This document shows, one piece after another, positions 1 to 9,367 of a DNA stretch of 64,000 bases. The translations under genes and the position numbers were made by a program. The stretch comes from RH-AL1 sp050013235 (GTDB lineage: Bacteria > Pseudomonadota > Alphaproteobacteria > Rhizobiales > Beijerinckiaceae): contig JBEKFQ010000001.1 in assembly GCA_050013235.1 (NCBI GenBank), positions 124,001 to 188,000 on the forward strand, read 5' to 3'. Below the pieces are notes generated by a model, which ran no database searches, had not been told where the DNA came from, and saw only the letters and a program-made list of their open reading frames with translations. Position 1 is the first letter of the stretch; the number at the start of each line of letters is the position of its first letter.

Positions 1-570
1 ATGGGCGATATGCTTGGCGGCCAGCAAACGCAGATTGCGCCAAACCTTGCGGACATAATTGCGGGAGTCGCAATTCGTCATCCAACAGGCGAGCGAGAGC
101 GGCGTCAGGGTGCAGATATGCCGCGCCTGATAATCATAGAACCCGCCATTCGGACAGAATTGGAAATATTCGTGGATCGTATAAATCGCGGGCAACCCCG
201 AGCGCGCGATGGGTCCGGCGATCGAGGGCGAGAGCGCCTTCGCCCAGCCATGCACATGAACGATCGTGCGGCCCCGCGGCAGCGTCTTCAAGAGACTGTC
301 GAGCGCCTTGGCGGCCGGCACGTTCCAAATCCCTTGGATGGCGGCGGCAACCTTCGAGGGGTTGCCCACGAGATCGTCCTGCCCCAAGCAAACCGTCTCG
401 ATCCCGGCGTCGGCAAGCTGCGGGGAGACCGGGCCGGCGGCGGCGAAAACGATGGGCCGGTGTCCGGCTTGCTTCAATCCAACCGCGCTATCGAAAGCCA
501 CTTTGGCTTGGCCGCCCGTGATCGAGGCATGGTCGAAGCAAATCACGATGGTTAGAGCGTCGTTCTTCAC
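1..570 (-). CDS. Glycosyltransferase, family 4-like N-terminal domain (partial, runs off the left edge)
   Basis: Translating the minus strand gives 190 codons open to the window edge, beginning VKNDALTIVICFDHASITGG. A Rossmann-like first strand is followed by a GG-Q loop and the stretches TIVHVHGW and YTIHEYFQFCPNGG. These are typical of the acceptor-binding half of GT-B, family 4 sugar transferases, which build surface polysaccharides from nucleotide sugars in the cytoplasm. The GTG at 570 is chosen because AAAGG sits 8 nt upstream; an in-frame GTG at 579 is an alternative. The donor-binding C-terminal half lies outside the window, so the sugar cannot be guessed. It is divergent from the polymerase/ligase gene and belongs to the polysaccharide locus. 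Confidence 0.75.
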   Translation of the reverse strand, partial: MKNDALTIVICFDHASITGGQAKVAFDSAVGLKQAGHRPIVFAAAGPVSPQLADAGIETVCLGQDDLVGNPSKVAAAIQGIWNVPAAKALDSLLKTLPRGRTIVHVHGWAKALSPSIAGPIARSGLPAIYTIHEYFQFCPNGGFYDYQARHICTLTPLSLACWMTNCDSRNYVRKVWRNLRLLAAKHIAH

Positions 571-763
571 TAGCAGCACCTTTGTCGCGCGGACGTTTCC
601 CGGACAACGATAACAAGGCGCGCTTAAGGTCCGGTAAGCAGGGCCCGGCCATCGCCGCCGCAATGAACGGCTTTATTAACCGTCTTCGCTTAAATTTCGC
701 GCTTCAGTCCCCCGGACCCGGTCTATGCCAGCCTCGATATCCGGCATGAAAATGGAGGAGAAC

Positions 764-2140
764 GTGGCGTTCGCGACGGAAACGGACCGGCGGTGGATCC
801 TAAAAAAAGAGACGCTGCTACGTTTCGTTCTGACGCTCATGCTCAGCGTCGGCAGCGTGTCCTTCGTCGAGCCGTCGCCCTATGAAATTCTGTTCTTCAT
901 CCTTCTTCCGGTCGCGGTGTTCGGCCATTTCGTCATAACGCGCGTGACGCTCACTCTGTTCTTCATCATCGCGGCCTTCTTGATCGCGGAGACCGCATCC
1001 CTCGTCCCTTATTTCGAACACCGGCCGATGGGCCTCGACAACGACAACACGGGGACTCCGGCTCTCTACACGTTGGAGACGATTTATCTCTTCAGCAGCG
1101 CCGTGCTCTTCGCGATGATTTTCACCCGCCATACGCCCGCGCGATTGACCCTCGGCCTCCGGGCCTTTGCCTTTAGCTCCGTTGTCGCCGCCGTGTGGGC
1201 CATCATGGCTTATCTTCACGTCCAGGGCTTCACGGTGAGCGAGCGCGACGTCGGCCGTGTGTCCGGCCCGTTCAAGGATCCAAACGTCCTCGGCTCCTAT
1301 TGCGTTTTAGGCGCGCTCTATCTGATGCAACGATTCATCATCGGATCGCCGCGCGCCCGTTTGTTCCACCTCGCGGGCTTGGCGATAACGCTTTTCGGGG
1401 GGATTTTTCTGCCGCTTTCGCGAGGTGCGTGGGGCGCCATGGCGTTTTCGACCGTCTTCTTGATCGTCGCGACCTATGTGACCGCCGACGACCGGGCGAT
1501 GCGCCGGAAGATCGCGATGAGTATTTTCGGCATTGTGATCCTTGTGGCCGGGGCCGGGGTTTACATCGCCTCGAACTCCGATCTGCGCGATTCCGTATCG
1601 GATCGGGCAAAGCTCGAGCAAGACTACGATGGCGGCGAAACCGGCCGTTTCGGCAATCAAAAGCGGTCCATTCCGATGCTGATCGAGCGCCCCTTGGGTT
1701 TTGGCCCGCATCGCTTCATGGTCTATTTCGATCTCGATCCACACAACTCCTACATCGGCGCTTTTTCATCGGCGGGCTGGGTCGGCGGGCTGACATTCTT
1801 CCTCATGGTCGCGGTCACGAGCGTGATCGGCCTGCGCCTGGCTTTCCGGCGCTCCCCCTACCTGCGGCAAGCGCAAGTCGTGGTTCCCGCTCTTCTCAGC
1901 GCCTTCCTTCAAGCGTTCCAAATCGACATCGATCACTGGCGGTTCGTGTTCTTGATGATCGGCGCGGTATGGGGCATGGAGGCCGCGCGCGTTCAGGCCG
2001 TTTCGGTTTCGCGCATGCTCTCGAGAGAAAGGCCTGCCCCGGCTCCGGCCCCAAGAGCGCGCCCGGATGCCGCCCCTCAAACGGCCCGTTATCCCTTCGG
2101 GCCGAGGCCACGGCCAGGCGGCGCGCCGGACATCTTCTGA
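764..2140 (+). CDS. O-antigen ligase / polymerase-like membrane protein (Wzy_C family)
   Basis: A polytopic membrane protein of 458 residues with roughly ten to twelve hydrophobic segments. Around residue 327 the large-loop signature DPHNSYIGAFSSAG matches the PHNxYL-type motif of the Wzy_C superfamily, which joins or polymerises lipid-linked glycans on the periplasmic face. The GTG at 764 is preferred because GGAGG lies 5 nt upstream; the ATG at 725 would add 13 residues without a ribosome site. The tail beyond about residue 420 is Pro/Arg/Ala-rich and probably cytoplasmic. Flanking glycosyltransferase, acyltransferase and flippase genes support a polysaccharide role. Ligase and polymerase cannot be separated from sequence alone. 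Confidence 0.78.
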   Translation: MAFATETDRRWILKKETLLRFVLTLMLSVGSVSFVEPSPYEILFFILLPVAVFGHFVITRVTLTLFFIIAAFLIAETASLVPYFEHRPMGLDNDNTGTPALYTLETIYLFSSAVLFAMIFTRHTPARLTLGLRAFAFSSVVAAVWAIMAYLHVQGFTVSERDVGRVSGPFKDPNVLGSYCVLGALYLMQRFIIGSPRARLFHLAGLAITLFGGIFLPLSRGAWGAMAFSTVFLIVATYVTADDRAMRRKIAMSIFGIVILVAGAGVYIASNSDLRDSVSDRAKLEQDYDGGETGRFGNQKRSIPMLIERPLGFGPHRFMVYFDLDPHNSYIGAFSSAGWVGGLTFFLMVAVTSVIGLRLAFRRSPYLRQAQVVVPALLSAFLQAFQIDIDHWRFVFLMIGAVWGMEAARVQAVSVSRMLSRERPAPAPAPRARPDAAPQTARYPFGPRPRPGGAPDIF

Positions 2141-2174
2141 ACCAGAAATTCGTTCCGAAGCAGGGCTCCGGCGC

Positions 2175-3352
2175 TCAAGCGGCCTCGCGCAACGTCGTTT
2201 GCCCCAAATCCTCCGGCCAAGATGGCGGTTTTTCATCGATCTCGCGAATGCGAGCGGCAAACGAAAACTTCTTTCTCAGCGAGAGAATGGGCTTTTCGAT
2301 GAAATGCCAGGAAAAGACAGCCAGCATGAAGGCGAACGGCATCGTAACAACGACGGTAAACAAACCGCCATAGAAATTAATCAAGCAGATACCCGGAAAG
2401 ATGCCAATCACGATCTGCAACAAGGGATTATGATAGAGATAGAGCCCGTAGGAATAATCGCCCTTGGTCAGAAAGGCGGGCAACTTGATGGCCGTGAGAC
2501 CGGGATAGACGGTCACGTAGGTGAGCGCTGGCAATAATACGATCCGGGTCGTTGGCTTCAGCGTCTCCGATGCGTCGAAAACAAAAGCCGTCGCCACGCA
2601 TATGGCGACCGCTCCGAGGGCAATCGCCGCGCTATGAGGGATATATCTCCGCAATTGATAGGCCAGCATTCCAAACAGGAAAGCGGTCAGAAGCTGCAAT
2701 TCCCGTTTGATAAAAACAAACTTGACCACTTTGGCCGCAAACAAACTCAGGTGCGGTAAAAGACCGGAGAATTGAAAGAAAACCCCGATAGCGAGAAAGC
2801 CTAGCGTCAAAACCAGAACCTTCTTGGGGTCGTTGATCATCTTAAAATAAATCAAAAACGATGTGATGACATAGCAAAGGATCTCATAGGGCACGGTCCA
2901 CAGAGCGCCATTCACAAACGTGAGAACATGGTCTTGAAAGACTCCGGGCAGGTTGAAATGGATATAACCGAAGATGTTCAGAAAATACGTCCAGAACTCC
3001 GTATTTGTGAAATAGTCTTTGAGGTTCAATGTGGTGACGGCCGGACCAATCACCAGCGCGGACACGAAGATCTCGACCGCCAAGGCGGGGACGATACGCA
3101 AGCCCCGGTTCAACAAGAAATTGCGTAACGACAAACGCAGACCGCTTGCCGTGACGAGAAAGCCGCTCAGCGCGAAGAACATGGGAACGATGGAATGTTC
3201 GACCATCCACGCGGGCGTCGTCAGCAACCACGGATCCCCGTGTATTGCAACGCATGAAACGTGACCACCGAAATCGCCAGCGTAATCCTTAGAAAATCAA
3301 ATCCGGGGCCAAGCTCATCATGACGGCTCAGGACTTTCCCAAAGGTATCCAC
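2175..3352 (-). pseudogene. Acyltransferase family 3 (OafA-like), apparently frameshifted near its N-terminus
   Basis: The long frame (2175-3227) has VPMFFALSGFLVTAS, then about nine hydrophobic helices ending FSWHFIEKPILSLR, a standard OafA/YrhL-like O-acyltransferase body that would acetylate or acylate surface sugars. It begins only at a TTG and lacks the usual first helix. That helix is present just upstream in another frame, ending FLRITLAISVVTFHALQYTG, from a possible GTG at 3352. The two frames join at a run of four C at 3236-3239 (plus strand); one extra base there would give a continuous TGDPWLLTTPAW. Either the gene is broken by a one-base deletion or this is a sequencing slip. The catalytic His is in the FHALQ segment, so the short frame alone should be inactive. 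Confidence 0.7.
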
Positions 3353-3648
3353 GGCTTTGATCGATTGGGATTTACGTTTGTTCGCGTTTGAAAATCGAAC
3401 AACCCAATCAGTTTATTAATAATTCCGCAAAGTACGGCTACCACGTGCCACCGAAACGACCAATAATATCGTTCGCATATAGTTAAGGTCTATTGTTCGT
3501 GCTCGGCGATGCCGCAGCGGCGACGAGTGACACCATCACCGGTTGTTAATCCTAATAAATCATTCTCATTTCGGTATGGCGCCTTTCTTATAAGATCGCC
3601 TACAAACTCAAGAGCTTATCGCCCGCCCCCACGCGCAGGAGCGTTTGC

Positions 3649-4569
3649 ATGGAAATCACCGTCGTAATCGCCACGACCGGACGCCCAGACGTTTTAGGTC
3701 AAACGCTTACGCGCCTCGCGCGCCAGACCCGATCGCCCGACCGGATCATCGTCGTCGGCGCATCGGAGTCTGATTTCGACCCGCGGGACGGTTTCGAGGG
3801 CGTTCAATTCGTCGTAAGCGCCAAGGGATCGGCGAAGCAACGCAATTGCGGGCTCGATCTGCTGGCGGGCACCGCCGGCGCCGTCATTTTCCTCGACGAC
3901 GATTTCATCCCCGCCTCGGATTTTATCGCCGGGGCGGAGCGTTTGATGATCGCCCATCCCGAGGTCGTGGCGGCTTCCGGCCATCTTCTGGCCGATGAAA
4001 TTCGATCCGCGGGGATTTCCTTGGCGCAAGCGGATGCGCTCATCGCCAGCCACGAGGCGCGGTCGCGTCTTTTGGAAGATCGGATCGTCGATCAGACCGG
4101 TGCCTATGGATGCAATATGATCGTCCGTGTCGGCGCCCTGCCCGATGCGCGCTTCGACGAAAATCTGCCGCTCTACGGCTGGTTGGAGGATCTGGATTTT
4201 TCGTCCCGTTTCGCCGCGGCCGGCCGGGTCGTTGAAACAGGGCTTTGCGTGGGCGTGCATCTCGGCGTGAAGACGGGCCGGACTCCGGGCCTCCGTCTCG
4301 GCTATTCGCAGATCGCCAACCCGCTTTATCTCGCCGCCAAAGGCACGATGGACCGCCGCAAGGCCGTTACCATGGCCACGAAGAACGTGATCGCCAACAG
4401 CCTTCGTTCGCTCTGGCCCGAGCCGTATATCGACCGGCGTGGGCGTCTCAAGGGCAACCTTCTCGCGATTGCCGACCTGGTTCTCGGGCGCATCCACCCC
4501 ATGCGGGTCTTGAGCCGTCGCATCGCCGGCCAAGCCGCAGGCGCGCGCCAGCCGGTGCTGGGGCCGTAA
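3649..4569 (+). CDS. Glycosyltransferase family 2
   Basis: A 306-residue GT-A fold enzyme. The N-terminus MEITVVIATTGRPDVLGQTL is the classical family 2 start. The metal- and nucleotide-sugar-binding acidic motif is VIFLDDDFIP, with Asp83-85, and GWLEDLDFSSRF near residue 180 carries the ED-type catalytic acid pair. No membrane helix is evident, so it should act at the cytoplasmic face on a lipid-linked acceptor. The ATG at 3649 is preceded by CAGGAG. It lies between the damaged acyltransferase gene and the flippase gene of the polysaccharide locus. The donor sugar is not predictable. Confidence 0.85.
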   Translation: MEITVVIATTGRPDVLGQTLTRLARQTRSPDRIIVVGASESDFDPRDGFEGVQFVVSAKGSAKQRNCGLDLLAGTAGAVIFLDDDFIPASDFIAGAERLMIAHPEVVAASGHLLADEIRSAGISLAQADALIASHEARSRLLEDRIVDQTGAYGCNMIVRVGALPDARFDENLPLYGWLEDLDFSSRFAAAGRVVETGLCVGVHLGVKTGRTPGLRLGYSQIANPLYLAAKGTMDRRKAVTMATKNVIANSLRSLWPEPYIDRRGRLKGNLLAIADLVLGRIHPMRVLSRRIAGQAAGARQPVLGP

Positions 4570-4623
4570 GTTTCAGAACCTGTCGTGAAAACGAGGATGT
4601 GTTCCAACGCCGTGGCAAGAAAT

Positions 4624-6066
4624 CTAGCGCGGCTTCCAGGAGAATAGGTCCGTCCGGCCGGGCGCCACCATGGTCAACAGCATGGTCCGCACCTGCGCGA
4701 CATCAAAGACGAGAACAGCGAGCGCATAAACAAAAGCGCCGAGGGTTGCTTGCGCCAAAAGCGGGATCCAACCGGGTTCCATGGCACGCAGCGGCATGGC
4801 CGCCAGCAGCATCGCGCCCGTACCGGTCAGCGTGCCCGCGATGTCGCGCGCGCTGGGCCACATTGGCTCCAGCGTGAAAAGAAAGCCAATCGTGACGGCG
4901 AGCCCGGCGGTCGAGGAAATAGACTGGGCCATCGCGATACCAGAGGCATCCGCCGTGGCGGGCAGCAACAGCACGGCGAGGCCATTGGCCGCGACAGCGG
5001 CCAGGCCGCCCGCGATCAACGGCATGGTACGATGGGCGATCTGGAACGCCGGCCCGAGGCAATAATTCGACACGGCGAAACACTGGATCGCGGGGAGCAG
5101 CAGGGTAAAGTAGTGGGCGAAGGGTCCACGAAAGCTCTCTGGAACCAGCACGTGCTCGAAACTCGGCAAGACGATCCAGCATCCGGCCACCGCAGGCACG
5201 AGGATAGCTAACTGGACTCCCATGTTGCGCGCGACCTGCCGCCGGGCCGCTTCCTCGCCCAGCGTCTTTTCGGCGAGAACGGCGACTTGAAATAAGAGCA
5301 CATCGAGGGCCGAGCCAATCGCGCCGATGATGCGGATCCCGATTTCGAAGGCGAGCGCGAGTTGGCCCGCCTGCGCGAAGCCATGCACCTCCGATATCCA
5401 AGCACGGTCGGCGGCAGGCACCGCCTGATACAGGACGTTAGCCACCACGATCGGCAATGCGTAGAGCGCGTAGCGCAACGCCAGTTTCCGGTCCGCGCGG
5501 CGCATTGTCGCGTCTTGGTCGCGCAGAACGCGATGCGTCGCGGCGAGCGATCCCGCGACGCTGAGGACAAGCCCGGCGAGCGCGATTTTCGCGGAGCCGA
5601 AATACCAGGCTCCACCCACGCTCAAGCTAATCGAGAGAACTATTTTGACGACGACCAGCGTGCCATAGGCGCGATTGTTGAAGCGCGCCCGTGCCAAGGC
5701 CGCGGAAAAATCGAACCAGCCGTTGGCGATGGCGGAGACGATGGCCAAGGCAATCAGGCCGCCCGACAAGGGAAGATCGAGTCCCGACAGGGCGATGACA
5801 ATAGCGGCGCAAACGAAAACACCGGTGAGCGCCGAGAAGACCGCGTTCAACGTCGCGCGGATTTCCGGCCGGTCTCGCCGGTCATGCTCGGAATAGAACC
5901 GGGTGGCGCAGAGCCGCAGCCAATCGAAGGCGAAGGTTTGCATGACAACCGCAATCGAGAGCGCCAGCGCATACTGCCCATATTCCCCCGGCCCCAAATA
6001 ACGCGCCACGAGAAGGCCGATGGCGAAATTGAGAAGGCTGTTCAGGATGAATGGGAACGCGATCAT
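4624..6066 (-). CDS. Polysaccharide flippase (Wzx-like, MATE/MVF superfamily)
   Basis: A 480-residue integral membrane protein with about twelve to fourteen hydrophobic segments. The opening LLNFAIGLLVARYLGPGEYG is the hallmark of the RfbX/Wzx polysaccharide-transport family, which moves lipid-linked oligosaccharide across the inner membrane. It is convergent with the GT2 gene, whose stop is about 55 bp away. The N-terminus may be a little longer, because the frame stays open upstream of the ATG at 6066, but I see no better ribosome site. With the polymerase/ligase it suggests Wzx/Wzy-type assembly. Confidence 0.82.
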   Translation of the reverse strand: MIAFPFILNSLLNFAIGLLVARYLGPGEYGQYALALSIAVVMQTFAFDWLRLCATRFYSEHDRRDRPEIRATLNAVFSALTGVFVCAAIVIALSGLDLPLSGGLIALAIVSAIANGWFDFSAALARARFNNRAYGTLVVVKIVLSISLSVGGAWYFGSAKIALAGLVLSVAGSLAATHRVLRDQDATMRRADRKLALRYALYALPIVVANVLYQAVPAADRAWISEVHGFAQAGQLALAFEIGIRIIGAIGSALDVLLFQVAVLAEKTLGEEAARRQVARNMGVQLAILVPAVAGCWIVLPSFEHVLVPESFRGPFAHYFTLLLPAIQCFAVSNYCLGPAFQIAHRTMPLIAGGLAAVAANGLAVLLLPATADASGIAMAQSISSTAGLAVTIGFLFTLEPMWPSARDIAGTLTGTGAMLLAAMPLRAMEPGWIPLLAQATLGAFVYALAVLVFDVAQVRTMLLTMVAPGRTDLFSWKPR

Positions 6067-6558
6067 GAGGGCCGATTCTGGGAGAACGCCGGGTTGACGA
6101 ACATGTCCGGACCGCGCGCCAGTCCGGCTTTCGCGAGACCGGACGGGCGCGGGCTGTTACCACGCCGGTTATGAAGCAAGCCTTCCAACTAATCGTTAAA
6201 CCCTTTTTCCCTGGGAAAATTCCGATTCGGGCGCCTATTGGAGCTCGGGCGGGTTGCACGGTCCAGCCGGCTCGAAGCGGCCGTCCCGCTCTTTTAGCCG
6301 GGGACTTTTCGCGGAGACTCTAGCCAGGGACCACCCGGATCGGTTATGGGAGAGGCTCGTAATGTTTTTGTTATGTTCTCATTCCGGTTGACCTGACGGC
6401 TGATCGGGGCGTGAGAGGCGAGTTCCCGCGGTCAGGGCCAGATCCCATTCCGCGGGCATGGCGCATCGGCAGGCATGGCGCATAGAATGTAACGCGAGTG
6501 ATTCCGGCGGAAGGGTCTGTCCTCGAGCCGGGGCCCACTCCAGAGCGAGACCGCATAA
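6067..6558. other. Intergenic stretch between flippase and parE
   Basis: About 490 bases separate the divergent flippase and parE starts. Short open frames occur on both strands but none has a ribosome site, family motif or consistent coding pattern. The stretch should hold the promoters of both genes; I could not pick a convincing -35/-10 pair. Confidence 0.5.
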
Positions 6559-8676
6559 ATGGCGACGAACCGCGATCTTTTCGGCACCCAGGCGCGCAAG
6601 CTGCCGGAGCCCCCGGCGCAAGCCAGAACGGCGAAGCCGCTTGACTCAGGCACGGCGGCGAAGCCGCTGAACCCTGGGACGGCGGCGAAGCCATCAACCT
6701 CCGGGATCCCGGGAAAGCCGATGGCGACGGGCACGCCGGACGAGGCCGGCTATAACGCGTCCTCGATCGAGGTGCTGGAGGGGCTGGAGCCGGTGCGGCG
6801 GCGTCCTGGCATGTATATCGGCGGCACCGACGAAGCGGCGCTGCATCATCTCTTCGCCGAAGTGCTCGACAATGCGATGGACGAGGCGGTCGCGGGCCAC
6901 GCGACCTTCATCGATGTCGTTTTCGATGCCGAGGGCTATCTCGCGGTCACCGACAACGGGCGCGGCATTCCCATCGATCCGCATCCGAAATTTCCGGGCA
7001 AATCGGCGCTTGAAGTCATCATGACGACGCTGCATGCCGGCGGAAAATTCGATTCGGGCGCCTACCAGACCTCGGGCGGATTGCACGGCGTCGGCGTCTC
7101 CGTGGTCAATGCTTTGTCCGAGCGGCTCGAAGTCGAAGTCGCGCGCGGCCAAGTGCTCTACCGCCAGATTTTCGAGCGAGGTCATCCCGTGACGGAGCTC
7201 GTGACGGTGGGCAAGGTGCTCAACCGGCGCGGCACCCGCGTGCGCTTCAAGCCCGATCCGCAGATTTTCGGCGCCGAGGCGCATTTCAAACCGGCGCGGC
7301 TGTTCAAAATGGCCCGCGCCAAGGCCTATCTCTTCGGTGGCGTCGAAATCCGCTGGCACAATACCGCCCTGAACAACGAGGGCGGCACGCCGCGCGAAGC
7401 GGTGTTCCATTTCCCCGGCGGCTTGAAGGATTATTTGGCCCAGGACACCCAGGGTAAGACGCTGGTCACCGATCAGGTCTTTACAGGCAAGGTGGTCAAG
7501 CCGGGCGGGCATGGCTCGCTGGAATGGGCCATCGCCTGGCTCGCCGACGACGATGGCTTCGTCCATTCCTATTGCAACACGATCCCGACCGCCGATGGCG
7601 GCACCCATGAAGCGGGCCTGCGCACCGCTTTGTTGCGCGGCCTGAAGGATCACGCCGAGCGGATCGGACAAGGCAAGCGCGCCAGCATCCTGACGGCGGA
7701 AGACGTCATGGTCTCCTGCGCGGCGCTGATCTCCGTCTTCATCAAGGAGCCGGAGTTCCAGGGCCAGAACAAGGGCCGGCTGATGACGGCCGAAGCCTCG
7801 CGCATCGTCGACAGCACGATCCGCGACACCTTCGATCATTGGCTGGCGGGCTTGCCGTCGCAGGCTTCGCGCCTGCTCGACTGGACGATCGAGCGCGCCG
7901 AGGAGCGGTTGCGCCGCCGCGCCGAAAAGGATGTCGCGCGCAAGACCGCCACGCGCAAATTGCGCCTGCCGGGAAAGCTCGCGGACTGCGTGAACTCTTC
8001 CGCGCAAGGCTCTGAAATATTTATCGTCGAGGGCGATTCGGCCGGGGGCTCCGCCAAGCAGGCGCGGGATCGCGCCAACCAAGCGGTACTCCCGCTGCGG
8101 GGTAAAATTCTCAATGTCGCCAATGCCACCAAGGACAAGCTCGCGGCAAATCAGCAGCTCGCCGATCTCATCCTCGCCATGGGCTGCGGAACGGGCGCGC
8201 GCTACAACGACGCCGAGTTGCGCTACGATAAGATCATCATCATGACCGATGCCGATGTCGACGGCGCCCATATCGCCTCGTTGCTCATCACCTTCTTCTA
8301 CCGCGAAATGCCGAAGCTGATCGAGGACGGCCATCTCTATCTCGCCGTGCCGCCGCTCTACCGCCTGACCCAGGGCACGACCCATGTGTACGCCCGCGAC
8401 GATCGCCACCGCGACGAGCTGACCAAGAAAGTTCTGACCGGCAAGGGCAAGATCGAAGTCAGCCGGTTCAAGGGACTTGGCGAAATGATGCCGGGCCAGC
8501 TCAAGGAAACCACGATGGACCCGAAAAAGCGCAATCTTTTGCGCGTGGTGGTTTCGCCGGACGAAAAAGAACGGACGGCGGATTCCGTCGAGCGTTTGAT
8601 GGGCAACAAGGCCGAAGCACGCTTCACCTTCATCCAAGAACATGCCGCCTTTGCGAGCGTGCTAGTGGATATCTAA
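6559..8676 (+). CDS. parE: DNA topoisomerase IV subunit B
   Basis: A 705-residue type IIA topoisomerase ATPase subunit that works with ParC to decatenate daughter chromosomes. The GHKL ATPase region has EVLDNAMDEA with the Mg-binding Asn near residue 105, DNGRGIP and GLHGVG. The TOPRIM domain has VEGDSAGGSA with its Glu near residue 491, PLRGKILNV, and DADVDGAH. The C-terminus RFKGLGEMMPGQL is typical. The length and the DADVDGAHI context fit ParE rather than GyrB, which in this group is longer. The first 60 or so residues are a low-complexity extension with imperfect AAKPL-x-PGT repeats before the conserved NASSIEVLEGLEPVRRRPGMYIG. Confidence 0.95.
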   Translation: MATNRDLFGTQARKLPEPPAQARTAKPLDSGTAAKPLNPGTAAKPSTSGIPGKPMATGTPDEAGYNASSIEVLEGLEPVRRRPGMYIGGTDEAALHHLFAEVLDNAMDEAVAGHATFIDVVFDAEGYLAVTDNGRGIPIDPHPKFPGKSALEVIMTTLHAGGKFDSGAYQTSGGLHGVGVSVVNALSERLEVEVARGQVLYRQIFERGHPVTELVTVGKVLNRRGTRVRFKPDPQIFGAEAHFKPARLFKMARAKAYLFGGVEIRWHNTALNNEGGTPREAVFHFPGGLKDYLAQDTQGKTLVTDQVFTGKVVKPGGHGSLEWAIAWLADDDGFVHSYCNTIPTADGGTHEAGLRTALLRGLKDHAERIGQGKRASILTAEDVMVSCAALISVFIKEPEFQGQNKGRLMTAEASRIVDSTIRDTFDHWLAGLPSQASRLLDWTIERAEERLRRRAEKDVARKTATRKLRLPGKLADCVNSSAQGSEIFIVEGDSAGGSAKQARDRANQAVLPLRGKILNVANATKDKLAANQQLADLILAMGCGTGARYNDAELRYDKIIIMTDADVDGAHIASLLITFFYREMPKLIEDGHLYLAVPPLYRLTQGTTHVYARDDRHRDELTKKVLTGKGKIEVSRFKGLGEMMPGQLKETTMDPKKRNLLRVVVSPDEKERTADSVERLMGNKAEARFTFIQEHAAFASVLVDI

Positions 8677-8725
8677 GATCTGCCTAAAAATTACGCAGAG
8701 CTTCCCGTTCTCAACATCCCCTATG

Positions 8726-8747
8726 CCTTTACTTTTGTTGGTAAAGG
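8726..8747 (+). terminator. Hairpin downstream of parE
   Basis: CCTTTAC (8726-8732) and GTAAAGG (8741-8747) form a perfect 7-bp stem with an 8-nt T-rich loop, about 50 bases past the parE stop. No T-run follows, so it may protect the 3' end rather than act as an intrinsic terminator. Confidence 0.35.
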
Positions 8748-9045
8748 GGCGCCGCCCATGGCGGTCTCGACCATTTTGCGCGTGATCCCGGCCTCCGCTC
8801 CGCGCGGGGTTGCGCGCGGAGAAGCCCCCCTCGCGGCCGGCACGCGAACCTTATCCACAAGCTAAATCAGGGCATTACCTCCCCTCGCGAAAAGCTGCCG
8901 CAAGTCTGCGTCTGGAACGGGGAGAGTGGCTTTTCGACCAGAGGGACCTCTGCCCTGCCCGGTCCATGCCTTGCTCCTCGACGCCGATCCATCCAAAGAG
9001 GGGCTGCCTTAAACATATTCATTTGTTGCCTATTTAAGGAGCGAG
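8748..9045. other. Intergenic stretch before the pilin-like pair
   Basis: About 300 bases without a supported gene. The last 50 are markedly AT-rich compared with the rest of the window and lead into an AAGGAG ribosome site at the small ORF starting at 9046. Confidence 0.45.
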
Positions 9046-9132
9046 ATGCATAATAAACAAAAAAAGAAAATAAAAATATGGTGGGAGACATATCATGAGA
9101 ACCGAAATCCGGCGCTTCATCCGTCGGCATAA
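9046..9132 (+). CDS. Possible 28-residue basic leader ORF overlapping the next gene
   Basis: An ATG at 9046 has a very good ribosome site (TAAGGAGCGAG just before it) and opens a 28-codon frame starting MHNKQKKKIKIWW. It ends at TAA 9130-9132, after running 38 bases into the next gene in a different frame. The run of AAA/AAG codons stands out in this GC-rich sequence. It could be a translational leader for the downstream small membrane protein, or the ribosome site could be accidental. No family is recognised. Confidence 0.35.
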   Translation: MHNKQKKKIKIWWETYHENRNPALHPSA

Positions 9133-9367
9133 GGGCGTGGCCTTCGAAGGAATGGTGTTGGTTGCGTTAGGTATCGCCCTCGCGTTTGCCGTGGTCGTCG
9201 AGATGGACTTCATGTCCGGAAATCATAATACGGCTTTCAAATCGGCTTCGCGCGATACCAACCGCGTGATTGTCGCCGGGGGCGCTGGGCAGGGCGTCGA
9301 TTATGGAGCAACCAGCACAATCCGGCCAAGCCCCAGGATCAATGGCGGCGTATATACCGGACCCTGA
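9095..9367 (+). CDS. Small one-helix protein, Flp-pilin-like, paralogue of the next gene
   Basis: A 90-residue protein: a basic N-terminus (MRTEIRRFIRRHKG), then VAFEGMVLVALGIALAFAVV as the single hydrophobic helix, then a polar C-terminal part ending GVDYGATSTIRPSPR. The order basic head, Gly, short spacer, Glu, helix resembles a class III (Flp/TadE-like) prepilin leader, although the Glu falls at +4 after the Gly instead of the usual +5. The ATG at 9095 follows GGGAG. The following gene shares the plan and the tail motif, so the two look like a tandem duplication. No Tad secretion genes are in the window. Function unknown. Confidence 0.65.
   Translation: MRTEIRRFIRRHKGVAFEGMVLVALGIALAFAVVVEMDFMSGNHNTAFKSASRDTNRVIVAGGAGQGVDYGATSTIRPSPRINGGVYTGP

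Noticed and set aside
1195..2373. A 392-residue plus-strand frame overlapping the polymerase/ligase gene
   Set aside because: Arg-rich out-of-frame translation; the true frame has membrane helices and the PHN motif.
6694..8643. A 649-residue open frame opposite parE
   Set aside because: Antisense shadow: full topoisomerase motifs are on the plus strand and this frame has no recognisable domain.
8810..9037. A 75-residue frame between parE and the pilin-like genes
   Set aside because: Codon pattern and composition look random, no ribosome site, and it ends before the AT-rich leader.
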